From Myxococcales bacterium (GTDB lineage: Bacteria; Myxococcota_A; Polyangia; Fen-1088): DNA of 6,033 nt. The translations under genes were made by a program, and so were the position numbers. The notes under the pieces were generated by a model that had not been told where the DNA came from, did not search any database, and saw only the letters and a list, made by a program, of their open reading frames with translations. Positions 1 to 5,816 of the stretch are shown piece after piece. The DNA is taken from contig PMNO01000086.1 in assembly GCA_003161835.1 (NCBI GenBank), positions 1-6,033 on the forward strand, given 5' to 3'. Position 1 is the first letter of the stretch; each line of letters starts with the position of its first letter.

Positions 1-946
1 CCGCACGCCGGCGCGGCAAGACGATCCGGAAGCGCGAGCCCTGATCAACCTCCGAACGCACATCGACCTTGCCTCGGTGCGCTTTTACGATGGCGCGAAC
101 GATCGATAGTCCGAGGCCCGTTCCGGTGCTGTCACCATTCAGGGCCGCGGCCCCGCGTTGAAACTTCTCGAAGATCACCTCCTGCTCGAGGCGCGGAATG
201 CCCACGCCATTGTCGGTCACGACGATCGAGACATGGGTCGCGTCGGCGGTCGCCGAGATCTCAATCTTCTTTCCGTCTCGCGGCGTGTACTTCCAAGCGT
301 TCCCCAGCAAATTCGCCACCGCCTGCGCCAGGGCCGACTGATCTCCAAAGACCATCAGCCCAGGTTCCACCTCCACCTTGAAGTCCACGCTGGTACCGAA
401 ACGAATCGCCTCGAACGCCACCAGCGCTTCGTTGATCACGTCCGATACCGCAATGATGCGGCGGTCGAACGCGGCGTGGCGGGATTCGATCTTGGACAGA
501 GTGAACAGCTTGCCCACCAGGCCGTCCAGACGGGCCAGCTCTTGATGGATCACGGTCAAGCAGCGTTGCTTCTCGACGTCGTCGTGAACCCGCCCCTCCC
601 GCAGGGTGTCGATAAACATGCGGATGGATGTCAGGGGGGTACGCAACTCGTGCGAGACCGACGAGAGGAATTCATTCTGGACGGCCGCCAGGCTGGCGCC
701 CCGCGTGACGAAGATGGTCCCGAGGACGTATCCCGCCAGGGCGGTTGCGCAAAATGCCAGTAACAGAATACCGCCCACCAGGGCGATGGACTTCGAGCCA
801 GCGGCCACCAGAACGATCCCTATGACGGTCATGAGCACGGTGGGAATCACCGCGGTCAACATGAAGATCATGCGAGCCCGATGCAAGAACACCGTCGTGG
901 GCGAGCGCGAGGTCACACTCGACATTGTGACAGAATCGGAGGCCAT
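1..946 (-). CDS. Membrane sensor histidine kinase (C-terminus cut by window edge)
   Basis: This is an ATP-dependent protein-histidine kinase of a two-component system, acting at the inner membrane; its response regulator is not in the window. 315 residues are visible with no stop before the edge. Reading the minus strand from ATG 946 gives two hydrophobic helices, at about residues 26-49 and 54-80, joined by only about four residues (GSKS). A HisKA H-box follows (SHELRTPLTS, phospho-acceptor His99), then the HATPase_c N-box (NLLGNAWKYTP, Asn212/Asn216), D-box (DNGVGIP, Asp245) and G-box (GTGLGLS, about 275-281). The last visible residues, RIVLPRRR, look like the normal end of the ATPase domain, so little is missing. 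No HAMP, PAS or periplasmic domain separates TM2 from the H-box, so this looks like an intramembrane-sensing kinase. It lies 59 bases downstream of the desaturase gene on the same strand. ATG 946 was chosen because a strong GGAGGA lies upstream, though at a long 15-base spacing; ATG 925 and TTG 982 are alternatives. Confidence 0.93.
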   Translation of the reverse strand, partial: MASDSVTMSSVTSRSPTTVFLHRARMIFMLTAVIPTVLMTVIGIVLVAAGSKSIALVGGILLLAFCATALAGYVLGTIFVTRGASLAAVQNEFLSSVSHELRTPLTSIRMFIDTLREGRVHDDVEKQRCLTVIHQELARLDGLVGKLFTLSKIESRHAAFDRRIIAVSDVINEALVAFEAIRFGTSVDFKVEVEPGLMVFGDQSALAQAVANLLGNAWKYTPRDGKKIEISATADATHVSIVVTDNGVGIPRLEQEVIFEKFQRGAAALNGDSTGTGLGLSIVRAIVKAHRGKVDVRSEVDQGSRFRIVLPRRRA

Positions 947-961
947 ATGGCCAACGAAGCG

Positions 962-972
962 TCCTCCTCCCC
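962..972 (-). promoter_or_regulatory. Shine-Dalgarno of the histidine kinase
   Basis: On the minus strand this reads GGGGAGGAGGA, a near-perfect purine-rich ribosome site in the 59-base gap after the desaturase stop. The nearest in-frame start is ATG at 946, 15 bases away, which is longer than usual. No in-frame start lies closer. Its presence argues that the kinase is translated independently even if co-transcribed with the desaturase. Confidence 0.55.
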
Positions 973-1005
973 AAACTTCCAAGTCCCACCCCCCAAACGT
1001 CCCCG

Positions 1006-1944
1006 TCAGGACGTCGAGCCAGCCGCGATCCCGATGGGTTGGTCCGCCAGCGTGTTGTCCACGATTTCCCGCGGCGGCCTGCGCAGATCCCACACGAGTC
1101 CCACCGCCGCCATCAAGCGGAGCAGGTAGAAGGTCACGTCGATCTCCCACCATCGGAACCCCTGGTTGGCCGAACTCTGATACCGATGATGGTTATTGTG
1201 CCAACCCTCGCCCGTCGTGAGCAATGCGAGAAACCAGTTGTTGCGCGATTCGTCGCCCGTCGCATAGCGCTTCTTGCCAAATAGGTGCGATAGCGAATTG
1301 ATGGAAAAAGATCCGTGCCACAGCAAGACCGTCGAGACGAAATACCCCCACACCAGCGCGTGAAGTCCGCCCAGGAGCAAGAAGGCCATCGCCAACACTA
1401 CCGTCGGAAGCATCTGGATCGCGGTGTGGTTCAAAAAGCGCAGCTCCGGGTAACGGGATAGGTCCGAAACCATGCCGTCATCGGTCGCGTTCCAGTCCGG
1501 CCGCATGATCCAGCCGAGGTGGGAGTACCAAAAACCTCGCAACTTTGCGGAATGCACGTCTTGACCCGTGTCCGAGTGCTTGTGATGCCAGCGGTGGTGG
1601 CTCGCCCACCAGATGACTCCCTTCTGGGCCGCTGTTTGGGCGCCGAAGGCCAGAATGAACTGGAACACGCGCGACGTCTTGAACGCCCGGTGCGAAAAAT
1701 AACGATGGTAGGCCGCGGTGACCACGAACATTCGGACAAAGTAGGAGCCGACGGCGAGAGCCACGCCGCCCCACGAGAGCCCGAGATGCAGCACACCGAC
1801 GAGCGCGGCGACGTGAACGGACCAAAAGAGGACCGTGGTCGCGCGAACGTAGGACGTCCAGCGGTGTCGGGGCGGGGTGGGGGTCGAGGCGGAGATGGAT
1901 GAGGGGGCGAGTGCGATTTCCACAGTCAAGTTGTACTTGGCCAT
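1006..1944 (-). CDS. Fatty acid desaturase, Delta9 acyl-CoA/acyl-lipid type
   Basis: This membrane di-iron enzyme inserts a cis double bond into a long acyl chain using O2 and electrons, raising membrane fluidity. It is 312 residues, normal for bacterial members. All three histidine boxes are present: HRYFSH (His80, His85), SHHRWHHKHSDT (His117, His120, His121) and GEGWHNNHH (His249, His252, His253). The extra NSLSH motif (Asn216, His220) is also present. These correspond to the ten iron ligands known from stearoyl-CoA desaturase. Hydrophobic segments at about 33-52, 57-78 and 178-208 fit a multi-pass inner-membrane protein. GVIWWASHHRWHH and GFWYSHLGW are typical of the acyl-CoA desaturase branch. 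There is no fused cytochrome b5, so electrons must come from a separate ferredoxin or reductase. The ATG at 1944 has no clear Shine-Dalgarno. Regiochemistry and substrate (CoA thioester or glycerolipid) cannot be read from sequence. The gene is divergent from the YceI-like gene and is followed by the kinase. Confidence 0.95.
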   Translation of the reverse strand: MAKYNLTVEIALAPSSISASTPTPPRHRWTSYVRATTVLFWSVHVAALVGVLHLGLSWGGVALAVGSYFVRMFVVTAAYHRYFSHRAFKTSRVFQFILAFGAQTAAQKGVIWWASHHRWHHKHSDTGQDVHSAKLRGFWYSHLGWIMRPDWNATDDGMVSDLSRYPELRFLNHTAIQMLPTVVLAMAFLLLGGLHALVWGYFVSTVLLWHGSFSINSLSHLFGKKRYATGDESRNNWFLALLTTGEGWHNNHHRYQSSANQGFRWWEIDVTFYLLRLMAAVGLVWDLRRPPREIVDNTLADQPIGIAAGSTS

Positions 1945-2159
1945 TTGTCACGGGGCCGCAATGACTCGGTCACAACGGCGTCACCCCTGCTGGATTGTCG
2001 CGGGATGACGTCGGTTGCGGGCACCCAGGTCCGGAGATGTGGGCAGCCTGAGCCGAGGCGCTGAGTAACGCACCTCGCTGTTTGGGTTGGACGACCGATG
2101 GACGGTGCTTACTGTTCAGTTCGGCGACCAACTTGAAGGAAGGGGTGCGCTCCAAACAA
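1945..2159. other. Divergent intergenic region between desaturase and YceI-like gene
   Basis: These 215 bases should hold the promoters for both flanking genes; I see no credible gene in them. On the plus strand a weak sigma70-like pair may exist: TTGGAC at 2087-2092 and TACTGT at 2110-2115, 17 bases apart. It is a poor match to consensus and only suggestive. On the desaturase side the pentamer GTCAC occurs at 1947, 1969 and 1980, spaced by 22 and 11 bases, a possible regulator site. No riboswitch or strong hairpin was recognised. Confidence 0.5.
2136..2145 (+). promoter_or_regulatory. Ribosome binding site bearing on the start of the YceI-like gene
   Basis: The sequence AAGGAAGGGG is the only purine-rich tract before this gene. 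It lies 14 bases from ATG 2160, which is long. AAGGA within it lies 4 bases from an in-frame GTG at 2145, which is short. The start is therefore undecided between the two. TTG 2082 has no comparable site. Confidence 0.5.
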
Positions 2160-2675
2160 ATGGCCAAGAAAACACCGATTCAGACTCCCGCCAACGACAT
2201 CCGGATCTCGCGCAAGCGATCCCCGATCGACTTGCGCATTCATGGCGACGATATGCTGCTGTCGGGCCGGTTCCACCGATGGCAAGCGACGGCATTCACC
2301 GACGCCGATCTGGACGAGCTGTCGGTGCGCATGGCGATCGACTCGACCAGCCCGGACCAACTGACCTTGGTGTCCGACGACGACCATGATCTCTTCTCGT
2401 TTCACAGCGCCGATGTGCGCCGGGAGAATGCGTCCCTCTACAGGGCCAGGGGTGGTCTGACGACGGCCACCGGGACTCATCCTTTTGAAATGCATATCGA
2501 GGTTCCCGAGGGGCACAATGCCTTTTTCGCCATCAAGTTCGTCGCGCGAAAGGCCGTGTTGGGCGATTCTTGGGCCGAGCTCGTGATCGGTGGCTCAAGC
2601 GGTGGCGGTATCGATGCCGAACGTCGCCTGGATCCCTGGGCTGTGGTTCTGAATTCCGAGCTGGCCGCAGCCTGA
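2160..2675 (+). CDS. YceI-like small protein, shortened
   Basis: This is a 171-residue protein without signal peptide or membrane helix, so probably cytoplasmic. I read it as a divergent YceI-like lipocalin-fold protein; known family members bind isoprenoid quinones or fatty-acid derivatives in a beta-barrel. Matching landmarks, in order, are SGRFHRWQATAF (residues 35-46; family G-R-F then F/W), LSVRMAIDSTS (54-64; family S-V-x-V-x-I-D-x-x-S), LFSFHSADV (78-86; family I-x-F-x-S-x-x-V) and YRARGGLTTATGTHPFEM (94-111; family G-x-L-x-x-x-G-x-x-x-P). The roughly 30-residue block usually lying between the second and third landmarks, with its R-D-x-H-L and F-F-D residues, is reduced to about 13 acidic residues. 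The family call rests on pattern only. A Gly/Ser run (145-150) precedes a variable C-terminus. ATG 2160 is preferred; GTG 2145 would add five residues. It is divergent from the desaturase, which may point to a shared lipid theme. Confidence 0.6.
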   Translation: MAKKTPIQTPANDIRISRKRSPIDLRIHGDDMLLSGRFHRWQATAFTDADLDELSVRMAIDSTSPDQLTLVSDDDHDLFSFHSADVRRENASLYRARGGLTTATGTHPFEMHIEVPEGHNAFFAIKFVARKAVLGDSWAELVIGGSSGGGIDAERRLDPWAVVLNSELAAA

Positions 2676-2703
2676 TCGCCGCGTTCGAGCCGCGACTGCG
2701 GCC
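2663..2703. terminator. Possible bidirectional hairpin between convergent genes
   Basis: GGCCGCAG at 2663-2670 and CTGCGGCC at 2696-2703 are perfect 8-base inverted arms around a 25-base loop, which could itself pair CGCG at 2680-2683 with CGCG at 2691-2694. It spans the 35-base gap between the two convergent stop codons, where a shared terminator is expected. There is no T-tract on either side and the loop is large, so the call is weak. Confidence 0.3.
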
Positions 2704-2710
2704 CGGACAT

Positions 2711-5700
2711 TCACTGGCAATGGTGGTCCTGACAAGGGCCCTGGCACTGTTGACAGGCCGTGCCGGCCGTTCCACAGCTGGCAGCGCTCGTACCGGGCTG
2801 GCACACTCCGTCCACGCCACAGCAGCCGGCGGGACACGAGATGGGATCGCAGACGCAGGTCCCGCTGGCGCACCGGAGACCGGATCCGCAGGGAGGGCCG
2901 CTGCCGCATTGACACGTTCCGGACGGTGAACAGGTGTCCGCCGTCGCGGGGTCGCAGGCTACGCACGTGACGCCGGTCCTTCCGCACGAAGCGGTAGTCG
3001 GAGGCGAGACGCAAGAGTCGCCGGCGCAACACCCGTTCGGACAGGACAGCTCGTTGCAATGACAGGCCCCGCTCGTACAGGCGGTCCCCGCGCTGCAGTG
3101 GACGTTCGGGCCGCACCGACAGGTTCCCGTGATGGCGTCGCATCCATCGGCCACGGTGGGATCGCATGCCGCACACGCTCGACCGCCCATCTCGCAGGTC
3201 GCCAGGGCGGGAACCATGCAAGTCGAGCCGGCACAACAGCCGTTTGGGCAGGACAGCGGGCCGCACGAGCAAACCCCCGAGATGCAGCTGGTCCCGGCGC
3301 CGCACGCCGGGTTTCCGCCGCAACGGCATTCGCCCGAAGTGGAACAGTTGTCCGCGCGCGCCATATCGCAGGTCACGCAGGCCGCGCCACCGGTACCGCA
3401 GGCGGCAGCTTTCCCGGTGCTGCACGTGGAGCCCGAGCAACAGCCGCTGGCGCAGTTGGTCGCGGTACAGTCACTGCACGCCCCGCCCGAGCAGATGCGC
3501 CCCGCGCAGTCTTGGCAGGCTGCGCCGCCGCTTCCGCAGCTCAGATCGCTCGTTCCCGCGAGGCAGGCGGTGCCGGAACAGCACCCGTTGGCGCAGGAGG
3601 TGCCGTCGCAGACGCACGCGCCATTCACACAGCGCTGTCCGTCGGCGCAGGGGGCCCCGTCCGCGCACTGGCAGGATCCGCTCGCGGAACATCGATCTGC
3701 GGTGATCCCGCACGTTGCGCAAGCGGCGCCCGTGGAACCGCAGTTGGTCAGGGAGAGCGTGCGACAACTGGAACCCGCGCAACACCCCTGTCCGCACGAC
3801 ATGCCGTCGCAGATGCAACTTCCACCGACGCAGTGCTGTCCTGGCGCGCAGGCGGTTCCGGCCCCGCAAGCACAGGCGCCCGCCTCCGTGCAGGCATCGG
3901 CGGTCATGGCGTCGCACACCGCGCAAGCGGCGCCACCCGAGCCACATCGGGCGAGCGATCGCGACACACACGAGGCCCCGTCACAGCAGCCGCTGGGACA
4001 GGAAGCGGCGTCGCAAGCGCACCGTCCGGCGCTGCATTTTTGGCCGGCGCCGCAGGCAGGGCCGGTCCCACAGGCGCACCCACCGGCCGCCGAACAGCCG
4101 TCCGATTTGGTCGTATCGCAGCCCACGCAAACCGCGCCGCCGTGGCCGCAGGTCGACACGGAAGGCGGGTTGCAGGTGGCGCCCGAGCAGCACCCGGTGG
4201 GACAGGTCGCGCTGTTGCAGCCGCTGCATCGCCCCGCGGTACAGGTTTGGGTGCTGGGGCATGTCTCGCACGCACCCCCGCCGCCGCCACAGGAATTGAC
4301 GCTGTCACCTCCCAGGCAGACGCCGCCCGAACAGCAGCCGTCGGGGCAGGAAGTTCCATCGCAGCCGCAGGTGCTGCCGATGCACCTTTGCCCCAGAGCG
4401 CAAGCAGAGCCGAGACCACACCGGCAGGTGCCGGCCGCCGAACAATTGTCCGCACGCATGTCACACGCCACGCAGGTGGAGCCGGCGTCGCCGCAGCTGA
4501 GCAACGATCGGGTAGCGCAGGTTGCCCCCTGGCAGCACCCGCTCGGGCAGGAGGTCGCGTCGCAAATGCACTGGCCGCCGGCACAGCGCTGGCCGCCCGC
4601 GCACACAAAGCCAAGTCCGCACCGGCAGACCCCCAGCAGGCCACAGCGGTCCGCCCTGTTCAGGTCGCAGGTGATACACGCCGCCCCCCTCATCCCGCAG
4701 GTGGTCAGAGAAGGGACGGCGCTGCAAACGTCGCCCGAGCAGCAACCCATGGGACAGGAGGACACGTCACACACGCACACGCCGCCCATGCAGCGTTGGC
4801 CGTCGCGGCACGCCGCCTTGCCGCCACACCGACAGACGCCGCCGACGGAACAGGTGTCCACCTTGTCGGCGTCACAACCCACGCAGGCTTCACCGCCGAT
4901 GCCGCAAGTCGATACTGAGCGCGGATAGCAGGTGGACCCCGAACAGCACCCGTTGGGGCAGGTCGTCGGATCGCAGCTGTCGCAGATGCCGTTCTTGCAG
5001 CCTCCCGTGGAGCATATCTGACAGGCCAGCCCCCCCGTCCCACAGGCGTCGACCATATCGCCCGCCAAACACGCGCCGTTTGAGCAGCACCCAGCAGGGC
5101 AGCTCGTCCCGTCACAGACGCAAACCCCTGCCATACACCGTTGGCCGTCGATACATGCCGCCTTGCCACCACACGCGCACGCACCTGCCGCGCAGCCATC
5201 GGTCGTCACCGGATCGCACGTCACACAGGCGTTTCCGTTGGTGCCGCAGGTGTCCCGTTCCGGCTGGCGGCAAAATCCCCCCGCACAGCATCCAGTCGGG
5301 CAGGACGTTTTGTCGCAAGCCCCCGCACCTTCCACCTGACAGGCGGCCGAACACCCATCCCCGGAAACGGTGTTTCCGTCGTCGCAGGTTTCAATTCCCG
5401 CGCGTACCACGCGATCTCCGCAGATCGCCGGTTCACCCAGGGTCATCATCACATCGACCATCGTCGCGGCGCGGATCATGACCGGTTGTTGCTGGCTGCC
5501 GACGACCGCGGCGCCCGCATGCCCGTCGACCCGCAAGATGACGGTCTTTCCGGCCAAGGTCGCTGGCAGCAGGATCGCCGCTGATTCGCGGCCGTTCGGG
5601 CTGAGGGGGCGGGTCGGATCCGGAAGGGTACCGGGCGCAAATGCGGGGGTGTCCCCCACTGTGCCCGAGATGGCCAACGCCGACAGATTCAGGCGCGGAT

Positions 5701-5809
5701 CGTATCGCACCGTGAGGTTGATGCCGGTGACGACTTTTTGCCGCCGGCAGCCGAGCCACGCCGCGGGCGCCACCACGACGAGGATCGCGACGATGGGCGA
5801 GAGCCTCAT
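2711..5809 (-). CDS. Giant cysteine-rich modular protein, putative lipoprotein
   Basis: This 1032-residue protein has unknown function. Residues 1-20 form a signal peptide ending AAWLG before Cys21. This is a plausible but imperfect lipobox, since Trp replaces the usual Leu at -3. Residues 22-128 resemble a beta-sandwich domain (GINLTVRY, ILRVDGHAG, MVDVMMTL). Residues 130-157 are one DUF4215/myxo-disulfide motif (CGD, ETCDDGN, GDGCSAAC). Residues 165-1032 are 14 tandem Cys modules. Long modules carry 14 Cys in 67-69 residues; short modules carry 10 Cys in 46-48. Most modules start like CDxxSCPxGCC and then continue CGxxGxxCxxC; long modules go on to CxCGxxxxC, GQRC and GxC. The whole protein has about 185 Cys, roughly 18%. 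No catalytic motif or C-terminal anchor is seen, and the last module ends one residue before the stop. An oxidised, rod-like surface protein is the simplest inference; metal binding is possible. ATG 5809 lies 7 bases after the preceding stop codon, so translational coupling is likely; the Shine-Dalgarno is weak. Confidence 0.88.
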   Translation of the reverse strand: MRLSPIVAILVVVAPAAWLGCRRQKVVTGINLTVRYDPRLNLSALAISGTVGDTPAFAPGTLPDPTRPLSPNGRESAAILLPATLAGKTVILRVDGHAGAAVVGSQQQPVMIRAATMVDVMMTLGEPAICGDRVVRAGIETCDDGNTVSGDGCSAACQVEGAGACDKTSCPTGCCAGGFCRQPERDTCGTNGNACVTCDPVTTDGCAAGACACGGKAACIDGQRCMAGVCVCDGTSCPAGCCSNGACLAGDMVDACGTGGLACQICSTGGCKNGICDSCDPTTCPNGCCSGSTCYPRSVSTCGIGGEACVGCDADKVDTCSVGGVCRCGGKAACRDGQRCMGGVCVCDVSSCPMGCCSGDVCSAVPSLTTCGMRGAACITCDLNRADRCGLLGVCRCGLGFVCAGGQRCAGGQCICDATSCPSGCCQGATCATRSLLSCGDAGSTCVACDMRADNCSAAGTCRCGLGSACALGQRCIGSTCGCDGTSCPDGCCSGGVCLGGDSVNSCGGGGGACETCPSTQTCTAGRCSGCNSATCPTGCCSGATCNPPSVSTCGHGGAVCVGCDTTKSDGCSAAGGCACGTGPACGAGQKCSAGRCACDAASCPSGCCDGASCVSRSLARCGSGGAACAVCDAMTADACTEAGACACGAGTACAPGQHCVGGSCICDGMSCGQGCCAGSSCRTLSLTNCGSTGAACATCGITADRCSASGSCQCADGAPCADGQRCVNGACVCDGTSCANGCCSGTACLAGTSDLSCGSGGAACQDCAGRICSGGACSDCTATNCASGCCSGSTCSTGKAAACGTGGAACVTCDMARADNCSTSGECRCGGNPACGAGTSCISGVCSCGPLSCPNGCCAGSTCMVPALATCEMGGRACAACDPTVADGCDAITGTCRCGPNVHCSAGTACTSGACHCNELSCPNGCCAGDSCVSPPTTASCGRTGVTCVACDPATADTCSPSGTCQCGSGPPCGSGLRCASGTCVCDPISCPAGCCGVDGVCQPGTSAASCGTAGTACQQCQGPCQDHHCQ
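2714..2851 (-). repeat. Terminal short Cys module
   Basis: Residues 987-1032 carry the full set of ten cysteines of the short module type. The last Cys is the penultimate residue, so the protein ends exactly where a short module ends. Confidence 0.85.
2852..3610 (-). repeat. Higher-order repeat copy 3 (modules S-a-b-c)
   Basis: Residues 734-986, 253 residues or 759 bases: a short module opening CDGTSCANGCC, then long modules at 781, 849 and 918. It is the most diverged copy: CTATNC, CGPLSC and CNELSC replace the common CD opening. Confidence 0.8.
3611..4363 (-). repeat. Higher-order repeat copy 2 (modules S-a-b-c)
   Basis: Residues 483-733, again 251 residues or 753 bases: a short module opening CDGTSCPDGCC, then long modules at 531, 599 and 667. 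The 'a' module holds PPSVSTCG and CVGCD, as in copy 1. The 'b' module ends CI, also as in copy 1. Confidence 0.85.
4364..5116 (-). repeat. Higher-order repeat copy 1 (modules S-a-b-c)
   Basis: Residues 232-482, 251 residues or 753 bases: a short module opening CDGTSCPAGCC, then long modules at 279, 347 and 416. The 'a' module holds PRSVSTCG and CVGCD, which recur at the same place in copy 2. Confidence 0.85.
5117..5317 (-). repeat. Leading long Cys module (c-type)
   Basis: Residues 165-231 form a 14-Cys module directly after the DUF4215-like motif. Its length (67) and its place just before a short module match the 'c' position of the later quartets, as if it were the tail of a quartet whose first three modules are absent. 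Confidence 0.8.
5339..5422 (-). other. DUF4215 / myxo-disulfide-type motif within the Cys-rich protein
   Basis: Residues 130-157 read CGD, ETCDDGN, GDGCSAAC, with Cys130, 142, 153 and 157. This pattern is known as the Myxococcus Cys-rich repeat and is common in surface proteins of Myxococcota. Only a single copy is present here, between the N-terminal beta-like domain and the unrelated 14-module array. Confidence 0.8.
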
Positions 5810-5816
5810 CGATCCG

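Larger units (their letters stand above)
2714..5317 (-). repeat. Array of 14 tandem Cys-rich modules
   Basis: First cysteines of the modules lie at residues 165, 232, 279, 347, 416, 483, 531, 599, 667, 734, 781, 849, 918 and 987. The steps are therefore 67, 47, 68, 69, 67, 48, 68, 68, 67, 47, 68, 69, 69, plus a final 46. The order is long, then (short, long, long, long) three times, then short. Copies are diverged in sequence, but the cysteine spacing is nearly fixed. Confidence 0.95.

Noticed and set aside
672..989. Minus-strand 105-codon frame over the kinase N-terminus
   Set aside because: It is in a different frame from the kinase catalytic core and shows no membrane helices; the in-frame reading from 946 gives two clean helices leading straight into the H-box.
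158..1220. Plus-strand open frames of about 200 codons across the left end
   Set aside because: The minus strand here encodes an unmistakable histidine kinase with H, N, D and G boxes; the plus frames show no domain and have Arg/His/Pro-rich composition typical of antisense shadows.
2082..2159. TTG 2082 start for the YceI-like protein
   Set aside because: It would add 26 residues with no family resemblance, has no ribosome site nearby, and the only purine-rich tract lies after it, at 2136-2145.
2595..3440. Minus-strand 281-codon frame overlapping the Cys-rich gene
   Set aside because: It is an Arg/Leu-rich frameshifted reading of the same repeats. The main frame is unbroken with regular Cys spacing, so there is no sign of a frameshift or second gene.
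3059..4928. Two open frames of about 600 codons on the plus strand, opposite the Cys-rich gene
   Set aside because: They are rich in Ala, Pro, Gln, His and Arg and simply mirror the Cys-rich modules (TGC read backwards is GCA; stop complements are rare in GC-rich code). The minus frame has the signal peptide, ordered modules and operon spacing.
2714..5317. Tandem DNA periodicity as a CRISPR array or satellite
   Set aside because: The periods (about 204 and 753 bases) are multiples of three, stay in one reading frame and follow protein modules; there are no short identical repeats with unique spacers.
2714..5317. EGF-like, metallothionein or keratin-associated identity for the Cys modules
   Set aside because: The spacing, with a CPxGCC doublet and 14 Cys per 68 residues, does not match the six-Cys EGF pattern, and metallothioneins are short and cytoplasmic. 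No known fold could be assigned by eye.
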